Positions 10,301-23,503 of a DNA stretch of 64,000 bases are shown here, piece by piece. Made by a program: the position numbers and the translations under genes. The DNA is from Cordylochernes scorpioides. Its lineage: Eukaryota > Arthropoda > Arachnida > Pseudoscorpiones > Chernetidae. The DNA lies in NCBI GenBank assembly GCA_030710605.1, contig CP092863.1, forward strand, positions 112,126,841 through 112,190,840. The letters run 5' to 3'. The notes under the pieces are model-generated. The model was not told the DNA's origin. It did no database searches and saw only the letters and a list, made by a program, of their open reading frames with translations. Numbering within the stretch: position 1 is the first letter of the stretch; each line of letters opens with the position of its first letter.

Positions 10301-13300
10301 AGAGGACTCTTTGCAACATAAACGATGAGTGGAACGCGCTCGGCTCAGAAGTGTGGGGGTACGCAGCGAGGACTTCCATATTTAGAGACAGCAGTTCCGA
10401 CGAAGATCCCAAAATACCATCATCCTCCTGGATGAGAGAGACAGAGTTACTTCCATATCTTCTGCTGCCATTCTTTCACTTCCGGGATCGTCTGCCTTCT
10501 TTCGTCTTCTTCTCTCACATTTCAACTCTTTCTCTCTTCATTTCGGGGAGTTCCCTGGGAGTCAGTTGAGTAGTGATCTAAACCGTTGGTTTTTTACCGC
10601 TACGACCCGGGATCGAATCCCTCATTGGGTACTTTTTTTTTCGATAAGGTTCCAAAAATTTCGTGTTTTCTTTTATTATTATTTTTATTACTTGGCGAAT
10701 TATATTGTAGCGTAGAAATCAAGTCTTGGAATATCTCAAGATGTAAAAGTATTTATTGATGAAGTCAGTACGACCAGTCGACAATTATCAACCCAACTAT
10801 CTACAGCTAGAGAATATCGAGCAAGCAAGCTAGGTAACTAAATGATGATTTTAGTAAATGTAAAATTTTAAATCTGTTTCCAAATATTTTCGTTGAATAA
10901 TTAAATTAAATAATAAATTATTTCTTCTCCACAATATTATTACGGCGAATACATAATACTACATAATACAATTAATGTATACATAATACAAAGATATTAT
11001 ACATAACGGCGAATAATAATATTGGTATTTCAATTTTTTTGCAAGTGTTTATGAACTTTTGGGAAAAACTTGTAATAATAATTTTTAAAAATGCTCCAAT
11101 GGCCCCTCCCGATTCTTGAAAAAGTCCATCCCCACCAGCGAGTGCAAGTAACCAAACGGGGGCTCTGACACACTTGTAAATGTAAAAGGTCGAACTTCTT
11201 TCTACATGTGTAGACATGTGGTACACTTACAGTAAAAGTAGTTGCTAACTACCGACCATGATTATTATGAATGTTGACCCAGTCCAAGCAATGAGATTGC
11301 ACCCAGTACGATGATACTCTCTGATACCTGTACTCTCTTTAAACAAGCTCCCAGTCTCTTCCCCAGGCGGGGTGTTCCTAATGGAATCAAAGGTCGAACT
11401 TTTCATGTCTTCCCGTGCTCTGTAAATTGATATGGAACCAAACTGCCTATTTCTCGAATCGTCAACTTTATTTTATTGTTTCACACACTCCAGTTACACA
11501 AAAAATAGGAGAGATATTTAAAACACTTCACGATTTTGCGTGTCATCCTTTGCGTAGGGACCATGCTAATCTTCTCTGTATCCTTCCTATTGTAGTAGTT
11601 GTACCACCGAACTGGTATCACAGGGACCATGCTAATCTTCTCTGTATCCTTCCTATTGTAGTAGTTGTACCACCGAACTGGTATCACAGGGACCATGCTA
11701 ATCTTCTCTGTATCCTTCCTATTGTAGTAGTTGTACCGCCGAACTGGTATCACAGGGACCATGCTAATCTTCTCTGTATCCTTCCTATTGTAGTAGTTGT
11801 ACCGCCGAACAAGCGTACACAAGCGTGGGAGATAGATTTTTATACCACGTTTTATCTCTAGAGCAGAAATGGCGAGGTATATATTTATATAGAGAGACAT
11901 TAACTAAGGTTAATTGCGAATTTGTCCATTCGTTTATTGGGGGCTGAACAGTAATACAAGGTAATAAGACCAAATCCAAATAAATTAATAGTGTGTGATG
12001 TTTCGGTAACAGCGTTGTTGCCATCATCAGACAAAAGTACTGAATGCATTTAAGTATTGAAAGTACTGAATGTAACTACACTTCCACAGTTTATTCTTTT
12101 GTCTGATGATGATAACAACGCTGTTACCGAAACGTCACACACTATAATCGGTATTTATCGGTAACAGCGTTGTTACCATCATCAGACAAAAGTACTGTGG
12201 AAGTGTAGTTACATTCAGTACTTTCAATACTTATGTAGATTCAGTATACTTTTGTCTGAAGATGGTAACAACTCTGTTACCGAAACGTCTTACACTATTT
12301 ATTCGGATTTGGTATTGTTATCTTGGTGTTTTAATCGATAATCCAAATTGTACCTTATCATTTTATAAGTAGCAAATGAAAACATTAAAACGCGAATGTT
12401 TCCTTCACACATAAATCCAACTTCTACTGTCCTTACTGCAATGAAAAAATATATTAGAAGGGCTTGACAGCCGTTTCACCAATCTAATCTACCAGACCGC
12501 ATCTTTAGAGCTCTAATACTGAATTGGATCATTCTGCTTTGATATGCTATACTGTAGGCTGGAATCTTAGAAATGGTATTTAAGCAAACAACAAAAATAT
12601 TTATTAAGACCTTTCAGTCTTATACAGATTCTCCAAGTAGAAATGTAGGATACATACAGGAATAACAGTAATAGTACCAGTAATAAGCAATGTACAACAA
12701 AAATATTTATTAAGACATTTTAGTCTTATACAGATTCTCCAAGTAGAAATGTAGGATACATACAGGAATAACAGTAATAGTACCAGTAATAAGCAATGTA
12801 CAACAAAAATATTTATTAAGACATTTTAGTCTTATACAGATTCTCCAAGTAGAAATGTAGGATACATACAGGAATAACAGTAATAGTACCAGTAATAAGC
12901 AATGTACAACAAAAATATTTATTAAGACATTTTAGTCTTATACAGATTCTCCAAGTAGAAATGTAGGATACATACAGGAATAACAGTAATAGTACCAGTA
13001 ATAAGCAATGTACAACAACAACAAGCTTTATTAAGACCTTTCAGTCTTATACAGATTCTCAAAATAGAAATGTAGGGTACATGTAGGAATAACAGTAATA
13101 GTACCAGTAATAAGCAATGTACAACAACAACAAGCTTTATTAAGACCTTCCAGTCTTATACAGATTCTCCAAGTACACAGAAATGTAGGGTACATACAGG
13201 AATAACAGTAATAGTACCAGTAATAAGCAATGTACAACAACAACAAGCTTTATTAAGACATTTTAGTCTTATACAGATTCTCCAAGTACACAGAAATGTA

Positions 13301-16300
13301 GGGTACATGTAGGAATAACAGTAATAGTACCAGTAATAGACATTGTTATTATTATTCTTTTTAAAGCTAATCACAATCAATGGTATTTAAAAATAAGGCT
13401 TAATTCGGATTGTAATAAGATTATTTATTAATCCAATATTTCTATGGACCAATCGTCCATCTTTTACGATGTTTTTGTTATGAAGCACACAGCAGGTCGC
13501 GTGCTTTAGGTGAGCCACGGACGTCTTACAAGCTTATTGGGCGATAAACCATCTAATGCAATAAGCTCTATTTTTTAAATATATATATTATGGATTGCTC
13601 TATAGTCAGAATATATTTAATGGTGATATGAAATTTATATATAGGAAAACGTAATTAAGATAATCGAGCTAATAAATTGATTAGTTTGGGGAAATTGGAG
13701 GAAAATTATAGAAGTAAACTATGGGAATAAGTCATGTGATAAAAAAAAAAAGATTGAATCGATTTTATTTATTTATTTTTTAATTATCCCTAGTACACGT
13801 GGTACAGGCCATGATAATCATGATGGGTAGTTAGCGACTTCTTTTACTGTAAGTGTACCACATGTCTACATACGTGAAAAGCAGTTCGAATTTGCACTTA
13901 CAAATGTACCAGAGCCCCGTTTGGTTACTTGTACTCGCTGGTGGGGTTTGGACTTTTGCAAGAATCGGGGGCCATTGAAGCATTTTTTTTTTTATCAGGA
14001 AAAAGTGTCCAATGCGGGAATCGAACCCTGGTCGTAGTGGTCGAAAACCAAACGGTTTAACCAGCCTTCCACCGAACCCCTGATTTTTTCTTTTTTTATA
14101 TATATAATAAAAAATAGTTTTTAATGGTAAAAAAGAGATAGATTTAAAACAAAAGTAAACATGAAGTTTCCACAATGATAATATAAAATGGTGTAAACAC
14201 ATCCACAGTCAATGTTCTCCATCCCCACATTGCTGTGTTGTCTCAACTCCCGCTCCCAATAATCTAATTATTTAAAAAATAAATAAAAAAACAAGCTCTC
14301 GGCTAAAAAAAAAAAAATAAGAAACTGATATGATGGACACACTGGTGCCTTCAAAACATATTTGTTGTTATTGATGGGAAAACTTTTCCTTAATTAAAAC
14401 TAAAAAGTGACGGTATAAAAAAAAAAGTTAAAAGTTTGTTCTTATATTTTGCTAATATCGTTAATGGATAGATATAGACTTTTATAAATATATGAAAAAA
14501 TGTTCAGTTGTACGATCAGAAAATGTCTTTTTCTTAATTTATCCACCTTATACCAGTACAATTTCATATGGGGGTCGGTGGAAGGCTGGTTAAACCGTCT
14601 GGTTTTCGACCACTACGACCCGGGTTCGATTCCCGCATTGGACCCTTTTTTATGTTAAAAAAAAAATGCTCCAATGGCCCCGATTCTTGCAAAAGTCCAA
14701 CCCCACCAGCGAGTGCAAGTAACCAAACAGGGCTTTGGCACATTTGTAAGTACAAAAGTCGAACTGCTTTTCACATGTTGTAGACATGTGGTGCACTTGC
14801 AGTAAAAGCAGTCGCTAACTACCATGAAGAAGAAGACAATTTCATATTTGTACTATTTTTCACATTTTTTCGTGTTTTCACGCACTTCTGGCCTTGATTA
14901 CCCGTTTCATGATTTTTCAAGATGCCTGATTGACCGTTTTTTTTTTTTTTTTTGGTCGTTGAGGTACAGCTTCTTGCATCATGCTGACTAGGGCCAACAG
15001 CCCGAAAAGCGTACGTGGTTAGCTTTTTCTTGATTTATCAAGAATGGGTGTTTGACACAAATTCTGAAATAATTAAAAAAAAATCAACGAATAGTTTATA
15101 TTTATTCCGACAGATGGCGCAAGCCATCAGCAACTTTCAGTTGAACGATAAAGAGATACCTTTTTAAATAAAAACACTAGAGATACCTTTTTCTCAATTT
15201 ACATATCTATATAGCTTCAGTCGACTCTTGATATAGGACGGCTGAATTAGTGTATTATATGTATACAGTAAATGAAAACAAAGCACGAATGTTTCTCTCT
15301 CTTTTATACATAAATCGAACTTATACTATTCTTACTGCCATGAAAAATTATTGGGAGGAGCCTGGCTCATCAGTGGTGAACTCTCCCAGCGGTTTCGCCA
15401 ATTTAATCTACCAGAACGCTTTATAAATTGGCGAAACCTCTGGGAGGGTTCATCACTGATGAAGCCAAGCCCTCTCATTAATATTTTCATCGCAGTTAGG
15501 AGAGTAGAAATTCGTTTTTTTTTTTAATGTATAAAAGAAACTTTCGTGCTTTAATCTTTTCATTTACTATATATAGTTGGCGTGTTATAGCTTTATATTG
15601 ATAATTCTATATACAGTTACGAGCGTCTTTCCTAATCAGTCGTCTCTCTCTGTCACCGTTTGCTTTTTTTTTTTTTTTGGAATGTCGCCCTCCTATTGGT
15701 TGGCTACGGTCACGCCACCTTTGCCCCCCCCCCCCCCCCCCCATCATGCCTCCCCCACTCGCTCTTTCGTTTTTGTAACTATCGTTTTGGAGCGGGTCGC
15801 TCTTTAAATAAATGCATATATTAGTTAATAACTAAATGGAATCCTCTCTTTCCTTTTCCCAGTATGAGACGCCTACGGAAGCCAACAGTACATAGACAGA
15901 TAAAGCACATAGGATATAGTTATTAACTAATATATGCATTTATTTAAGGCGCCAATTTATAATTGTAACAAATAGTATTTGAATAAAAACATTCAATCGG
16001 GTAAAACACGGGCGTTGCCCGGGCCATTCGGCTAGTATGTATATATGGATTATTTGCATATGCGAGTATGTAAAGTGGGACAGGTTTGCGGTGTGTGTGT
16101 AACAAGAAACTCACTTAGTCTCAAGTACCTGGCGGCAACTTTCTTATTACTACGCTCTGTGTTCTCTATGTGCGGGCTGTTGATGGTGTTTCTTGGAACG
16201 CTTCTTAAGATCAACGTTCCAGAATACCATTAGTTCTTGTTAAGAAGCTCAGCTAATTACTTTTTTGTTGCTTCATGTTGTGTTCCCAAACTACTCTCTA

Positions 16301-19300
16301 TATACGGGCTGCTTATGTACACGTGATATATACACTCATTGACAAAGCATAAGGAAATGGAAAGTCTTTGATGTCGCCGGTCGTCTTTTTATATTGTTGA
16401 AGGAGATAGAGGCAATTTTTTTTTATCACGCTTGGTTATCTCGTGTGTCTTCAATAAAGGTCACTGTGTATCAAATATTTTTCAGAGTTATTGTCTGAAT
16501 TCTTATATAAAAGGTATAACTTCCTTAAGTTTTATCTATAAAGTTCACCTCTCCCGTCAAAATAGACGTCAAAACATAGACCGTCACCGCAAATTAACGC
16601 CCTCGGGTCGGTGACAAAGCCACAACACCAGTTTTGGCAAACTGAGAAGCGTCCACCTAAAGACCATGGTTTCAGGCTAATGGCTCTCGTCAATCCAGGG
16701 CGGACTTTATTTTCGTGAGATCCACACGAGATCTAATGGAATCTTCACAATCTTCCAAAGAGGTGTTTAGCTGCTGGCAAAGTGACTAGGCCAAATTTAT
16801 GGCCAGCTTTCGAACGTTACAGCTTCATCAATCCTTTATGAATCAGTAAATGTCCTACCGGGAGAATCCTGTATGGCACGTGTACCCAATAAAGGCTATT
16901 GTTGTTGTATGAATCAGTAAATCAAGACAATACTAAAGTGTTTTTATTTCAATTCTTGCAACTAGTCCAATCCCCCAAACCATACACACAAAAATGATTG
17001 CAAATAGGGCCCAAAGAGGCTCTGACAACACCTGTAGAAGTAACCTTTTTTCAAACTGCTTTTACCTATGTAAACACAATACTCAGATCGAGGCATTATA
17101 AAGGAATAACAATACATTCAAATGGAACAAGAACCTACAGGACAATTGTCCTGGTGTGGAACTAACACCTACCCACATATTCTCATGCCCAGAAATGGTT
17201 GCAGCCTTGCAGAAAATTGACATGGATCTATAGCAGTAGCTTTACACACCCAATATAGTGGACATTGCTGTGATAGAGATGTATGGAGACATCTGAGGCT
17301 TTTCATTGGACACGACAACAACAACAATACAGTATACACACCCAAGATAGAGAACATTGCTGTGATAGAGATGTACGGAGACATCTGAGGCTCTTCATTG
17401 AACACGACAACAACTTATGTAGACCTGCGGTATATTTAAAAGTACAAGGAGCCGTTATCTATCATGATAATCATGGCCATTGGTGATAACACGGCCCTCA
17501 GCGCCCACACACAATAAAGATATGAGGTGCTGCTGTTGGCGAGAGACCAATTACGATTGCTAATTTCCCCTCCTTGCACCATACTAACGCCGGCGACCTT
17601 GGACTTACAATGCCCTTGTTTCACCAACACCTGCCTGGATCGATGTCCAGTTAATTCTCCGAGTTCATTGGAACTTCGACCCATTCTTATAAATATATAA
17701 CTCTTTCTTTCTTTTATTCCATCACCCCCTTTTTTTTACCTTCCCTCCCGTAAAACATTCTTTTTATACGTGGTCGTAACGACAGCCAATCATGGAAGAT
17801 CTCTTTTTTTTTATAGGTGATCAAATCGATCCTCCTGTGTTTTTGGGGCTTTTTATTTCTGTCCCCATTTCGTGATATAGATTCTTGTTGTATTTTTTTT
17901 TTATCCTTTATTGGCCTATTTATAGTCTTAAGATTAATATTGCTGCTCTTTTCTTTCTCATATAGCTCAGTCTATTTAATTATAGTCTAAGATTCAAAAT
18001 ATATATTTGTAAATATTAATTAATCCGCTGGGCTGCCATTCTATTTCTTGGGAGATTCTCTAGGGATGCTGGACTATGGTTCAGTTTTTTGTTTTTGTTT
18101 ATGAATGCAACACAGAATAGGTTGATTAAAAAAAAAAAACATACGTCGTCTATAGATCTATAGGATTTTAGAGTGGTTATTGCTCATATTGATGTCCTTT
18201 CTTCCTTGAAAGTAGGAATGGCCGGGTTAGGAAGAGAAGAATTCAGTGGAGATTTAGTATTTATTTACATATTGCCCTTAGATACATATTTATATATAGC
18301 CAGCCCATCGATACATATTTACATATAACCCTTCAATACATATTTACATATAGCCCTTAAATACATATTTACATATAGCCTTTCGATACATATTTACATA
18401 TAGCCCTTAGATACATATTTACATATAGCCCTTCAATATATATTCACATATAGCCCTTCGCTACATATTTACATATAACCCTTAAATACATATTTACATT
18501 TAGACCTTCGCTACATATTTACATATAACCCTTTTAAATACATATTTACATAAAGACCTTTTCAATACATATTTACATATAGACCTTCGATACATATTTA
18601 CATATAACCCTTAAATACATATATACATATAACCCTTAAATACATATTTACATATAACCCTTAAATACATATTTACATATAGATTCCCCCCCCCACTGAA
18701 CGTGATGTCGTTCATCCTACTCTGGTTTTAACTAGGATTTCTTTGCACGCACTTCCCCTCTCTCTTTTTTGTTCGATTTTTTAGAGGGAAGGGGGGGGGG
18801 GGGGGGGGGGGGTAGGAAGTACGGCTCGTCCCCCATACGTATGCACACGTGCGTGGTGGCGCACGTTTGGCGTGCGTGCGGCCTTAATGATAAGCAGGGC
18901 TACTCATTATAGTGATACGTGCCGGATAAACTTCTTTTTTTTTTTTTAACAGTTTTCCCTCACTCTGATATACACCACCGTTTCATCACCTTAATGGTGT
19001 CCTGAAAATTTATATTTTTTAACAACGCTCCCCCTTTTTTTTTTAACTAAACAAAGACACAATCCTTCTATTAAGAAAATATTTCAATGAACTTGTCGTT
19101 AAATCTTATTTCTGTATTAACAATAAAGTCGGTGGACGAGTGGGTAACACCCTCGGTTCCCGACAGTCATGAACCGGGATTGAATCCGGCGTTAAAAATT
19201 GTTTAATATGTGAATAACCTTCACATATTATTCATTGTTCAATTATCATAAACTAGGTTGCTCTTGCTGAGCGGTACCTATTTATGTGAATTTGAACCAG

Positions 19301-19342
19301 TTAGTTCTGTATTCTTCGTTTTTTAAATAATAACATTTTTCT

Positions 19343-19374
<32 letters not shown>

Positions 19375-22300
19375 CTTTAAGTAAGGATAAACTCTTTTTT
19401 TTATTCAAACCTTTATAAAGTCTATCTTATTCTTTTTTCAAAATTTATTTTGGGGTTGAATGCAGCCCCTAAAAATGAATTCTATTCCTACAAAATTGGG
19501 TAGTAATATTTCACTCATCTTTTGTTATTATTATTTTAAATATATAAATGTGTTTGAATGGATATAGATATATCCTAATTAGAAACAACCATCATCACGT
19601 GTTCCCTTCCTTCCTTGTTATCTTCTATTTGTTCTATCTGTGCAACACGTGTTGCGACAAGAAATGCCGGAAGCTGTCATCAGATAACACGAGGAGCCAT
19701 CGTTTTCTTTTCCCCTAAAAAAAAAAAAGATAGAAAACAAATCAACGGCTCAATCGAACAAGTTCTTCTTCCTTTGTTCGATTTTTATAAAAATATTGAA
19801 TGCTTAATTACGATTTAAAAATATATATATAGTTGATACACTCATAGACAAAAGTAAAGGAAGTGAAAGTCTTTGATGTCGTCAGTCGTTTGTCTTTTTC
19901 TTTGAAAGAGACAGAGGCTGTTCACACTTGGTTATCTCGTGCTGTCTTCAATAAAGGTCACTGTAATATCTTTCAGAGTTATTGTCTCAATCCCGATATA
20001 CATGCTTAAAGGTACAACTTCCTTAAGTTTTGTCCATGAGTGTAATTGTTACACGAGAACTAATAACTCCTTTTTTATATCTCTCCAATTAATCATAACC
20101 CTTAAATGGTTATTCCCCCCCACAATTAAGACGATTACTTTATTTTTAATTTCGATTAAAAACAAATCTAGGCGAGCTTTCAAACCAAAAAAAGGCTTTT
20201 CCTCATGACCCTAAGACGATGTATTAATGTATTATTATTACCCCTATGTTACACACGTGGAACAGGATATGATAATCATGGTGGGTAGTTAGCGACAGCT
20301 TTTATTGCGAGTGCATCACATGTTTACACGCGTAGAGAGCAATTCGACTGTTACACTTACAAGTGCAAGTGAATATGTAATATATGTAAACGCGTATTAT
20401 AGGGCTGTATGAAGAAGAGCCTTTTTGGGGCTTGAAAGCTCGGCCAGGTATTTATCGAAATAAAAAAAAAAAAAAAAAAAAAATCGATATAGGTTTAGTA
20501 ACGGCTTTTTAGGTAAATGTAGCATACGATGTTTTGTTTATCTTCCAAAGGTTTTTTTTTTTTTTTTTTAACAACCGTCTCCCACAAGACTTGAATTCTC
20601 TACCCCACTGCTACTCTTTTTGTGTTGATTTCTTGCTTCCCTCTTTCTTATTATTATTTTTTTTTTTTCCTTTTCTTGTTTTTTTTTTTTTTTTTTTCTT
20701 TCTCTTTTTACTCTGTATATATCGCTATTTCCGTTGTCTCACTGCTTTGTTCTTATGCATACCTCTGGTGAATCCTGTATAGGGTCAGTGACCCTAAATA
20801 AAGGCTTTTTTGTTGTTGTTGTTGTTGAATTCTCTACCCCCACGACCCAACCTTCCATAACGGGTCACACATCAAATAATAAAAAAAAAAACGGTCACTT
20901 CGTGAAGACCATCCCTCAATGTCAAGTTAAGGGGCAAGCGATGACCTTCAACACAAGGTTATCCGCTCCATACGTTACCCGGAAAGGTCACCCCTTTACT
21001 TACATCCCTCCCCCCCCCCCCCCCCCCCCCCCACCTCATCTTTATCTCAACTAGGAAGTCGCTAGGTTGTTGTTTGTTGATGACCGGCCCTATCTGCCAT
21101 TGGGGATGTTATACTCACGTCTCTCTTTGTTTTCCTTTTTTTTTTTTTTTGAAGCGTGTTCTCTTCACTCTGTGTGTATAGAGATCATTTTTGATGCTTT
21201 TTCCAGAGGTCTTGTTTAGTTTGAGGCGATGATTAAAAAGAGACGGAGTTAATTGTTGTTGTTGTTACTTATTCCTCAAGTTGTTTAAACGATCTCCATT
21301 AGGTTCCATTGTCTCAGCTTTTCTATTATAGTCCTGGGGTTTTCCTAGAGGTCTTTTTGACGGAGACAATTAGAACAGTGTAGCATATATTTTTAATCCT
21401 AGTAAAGACAGTATGAGTATATTTTATGCTTAAAAGAAACTTGAATGCTTAAAAGTTTTCCTTTCTTATAAATTTGAACATTCTATATACACACAGTTAC
21501 GAGCGTCATGCGTTCTTAATAATTTTTCATCTCTGTCACCGTTTGCTTTTTTTTTTTTTTGGAATGGCGCTCTCCTATTGGTTGGCTACGATCACGCCAC
21601 CTTTGCCCCCCATCATGCCCCCCCCCCCCACTCGCTTCTTCGTTTTTGTAACTATTGTGTTGGAGCGGGTCGCTACTTAAATAAATGCATATATTAGTTA
21701 ATAACTAAATGGAATCCTCTCTTTATTTTTCCCAGTAAGAGACGCCTACGGAAGCCAACAGTACATAGACAGATAAAGCACATAGGCTATAGTTATTAAC
21801 TAACATATGCATTTATTTAAGGCGCCAATTTATAATTGTAACAAATAGTATTTGAATCAAAACATTCAATCGGGTAAAACACGGGCGTTGCCCGGGTCAT
21901 TCGGCTAGTCGTTACATAAGTTGGAAAATCATCTGGAGCAGTAAAGTATCAAAAGTACAAAATCGTGAGTCAAACAGAGTTTCTTGTAAATGCAAATTTT
22001 GTCCTTAAATGCATATATTTTAATATATGTAAATATGTAGATATGTATATATAAAGAATTTATCTTATATGTTCTCATTTAACTCTTGTAGAAGGGCAGA
22101 AAATGCTCGAAAGCTTTTTTTTTTTTTTACAAACTATCCTCCGCCATTTTGTACTTTGAATAGATTATCGTAATATCGGGGTATTAAAAAACCCTCCCAA
22201 GCATCGTCTGCTCTATCTAAGAAACGTAGGTACGGGCGTCGTTCTGGACGTATGCTAATAAGTACGCATGCGCCTTAGTCTCCTTATGTAATTAATGTCT

Positions 22301-23471
22301 TTTGGTTCTTTTTTGCGCGGTTATCCCATTCTTCTATTTCTAACCTCGGTTTTCTCTCATTTTTATATTGTATGGTCTTTTGTAAAGGTGTCTCTTTTAT
22401 AAAGTAATGTTTCAAACTGCTGCCAACTTTTTGTATTATTACAGATATCTTTATCAAATATTATTTTTTAAAGTTCTATTTTATTTAGTTTACATATCGG
22501 ACGCGATATACCAGCCTATAAAATTCGGGATTCGAACACGGGTCTTAGCGATCAAAAACGAACGGTTTGTACCACCCTTCCACCGACCCCTAAATAAACA
22601 TTAGAAATTATACATAAAAATAGGGGCATTAACCATGATGCAACAATACATATATAGAGGGGGGTCATTGGGAAAAGATGCATATAAAAAAGGTTGCTAA
22701 AAACAGAGAGACAAAGAAGGATGGAGCAATCCACCAGCCAGCCAACGAGGTTTGATGTAAATTGCAATAGGGAGGGCAGTTGCGTCACGTCAGCCCGCTG
22801 TTACTACGGAAGCAAGCGCCGTCAAGGTTACCTAGGCTAGACAGCGAGGCGCCGTCGTTCTTTCTCTCTGTCCCTTTCATCCTATTGTCCGTTTTTCTTT
22901 CTCAAACTTCACTCATACCTCTAACATTTTCTTACGTACGTTCTCAAACTGGACTTTACCCTGAATGTAGCGTACCAATCTTATCATCTCACTTATGTAA
23001 CCGCAATCACGTAATTTCGGCCTGAGGTGGACTCTAATCTTTTACGAATGGCGTCGCAATTTTGTTTATAAACTTGGTGTGTAGACGATTGGCGTCTACT
23101 GTGATATTGGCGTGGTACCATCGTCTACAAGCCGAGATACTTTGTGTGCGTAGAATTGGCGCGTTGTTGTTTTTTTTGTCGATGTTATATAAGTTTGAAG
23201 GTTGTTTTTCTTTTTATTGGGGTCTGTCGACGTCTGTATAGCCTTTTTTTTTTTTTTTTTAAAGAAACGTTCTCTTTAAAAAACAATGGTAAAAATATCT
23301 TGTTTTTAGCTCGGTGTACTTACACGATTGAAAACATGTTGAATAATGGTGTTTTGAGTTACTCCTAAAATATGCAAATATGGTTTGATAGACCTTATAC
23401 GACATGTTTATGTTATCCCTATGTAAATTCACGAATAGCTGTTCCTTCTATCTACAGCCATTTTGTTTATC

Positions 23472-23503
<32 letters not shown>

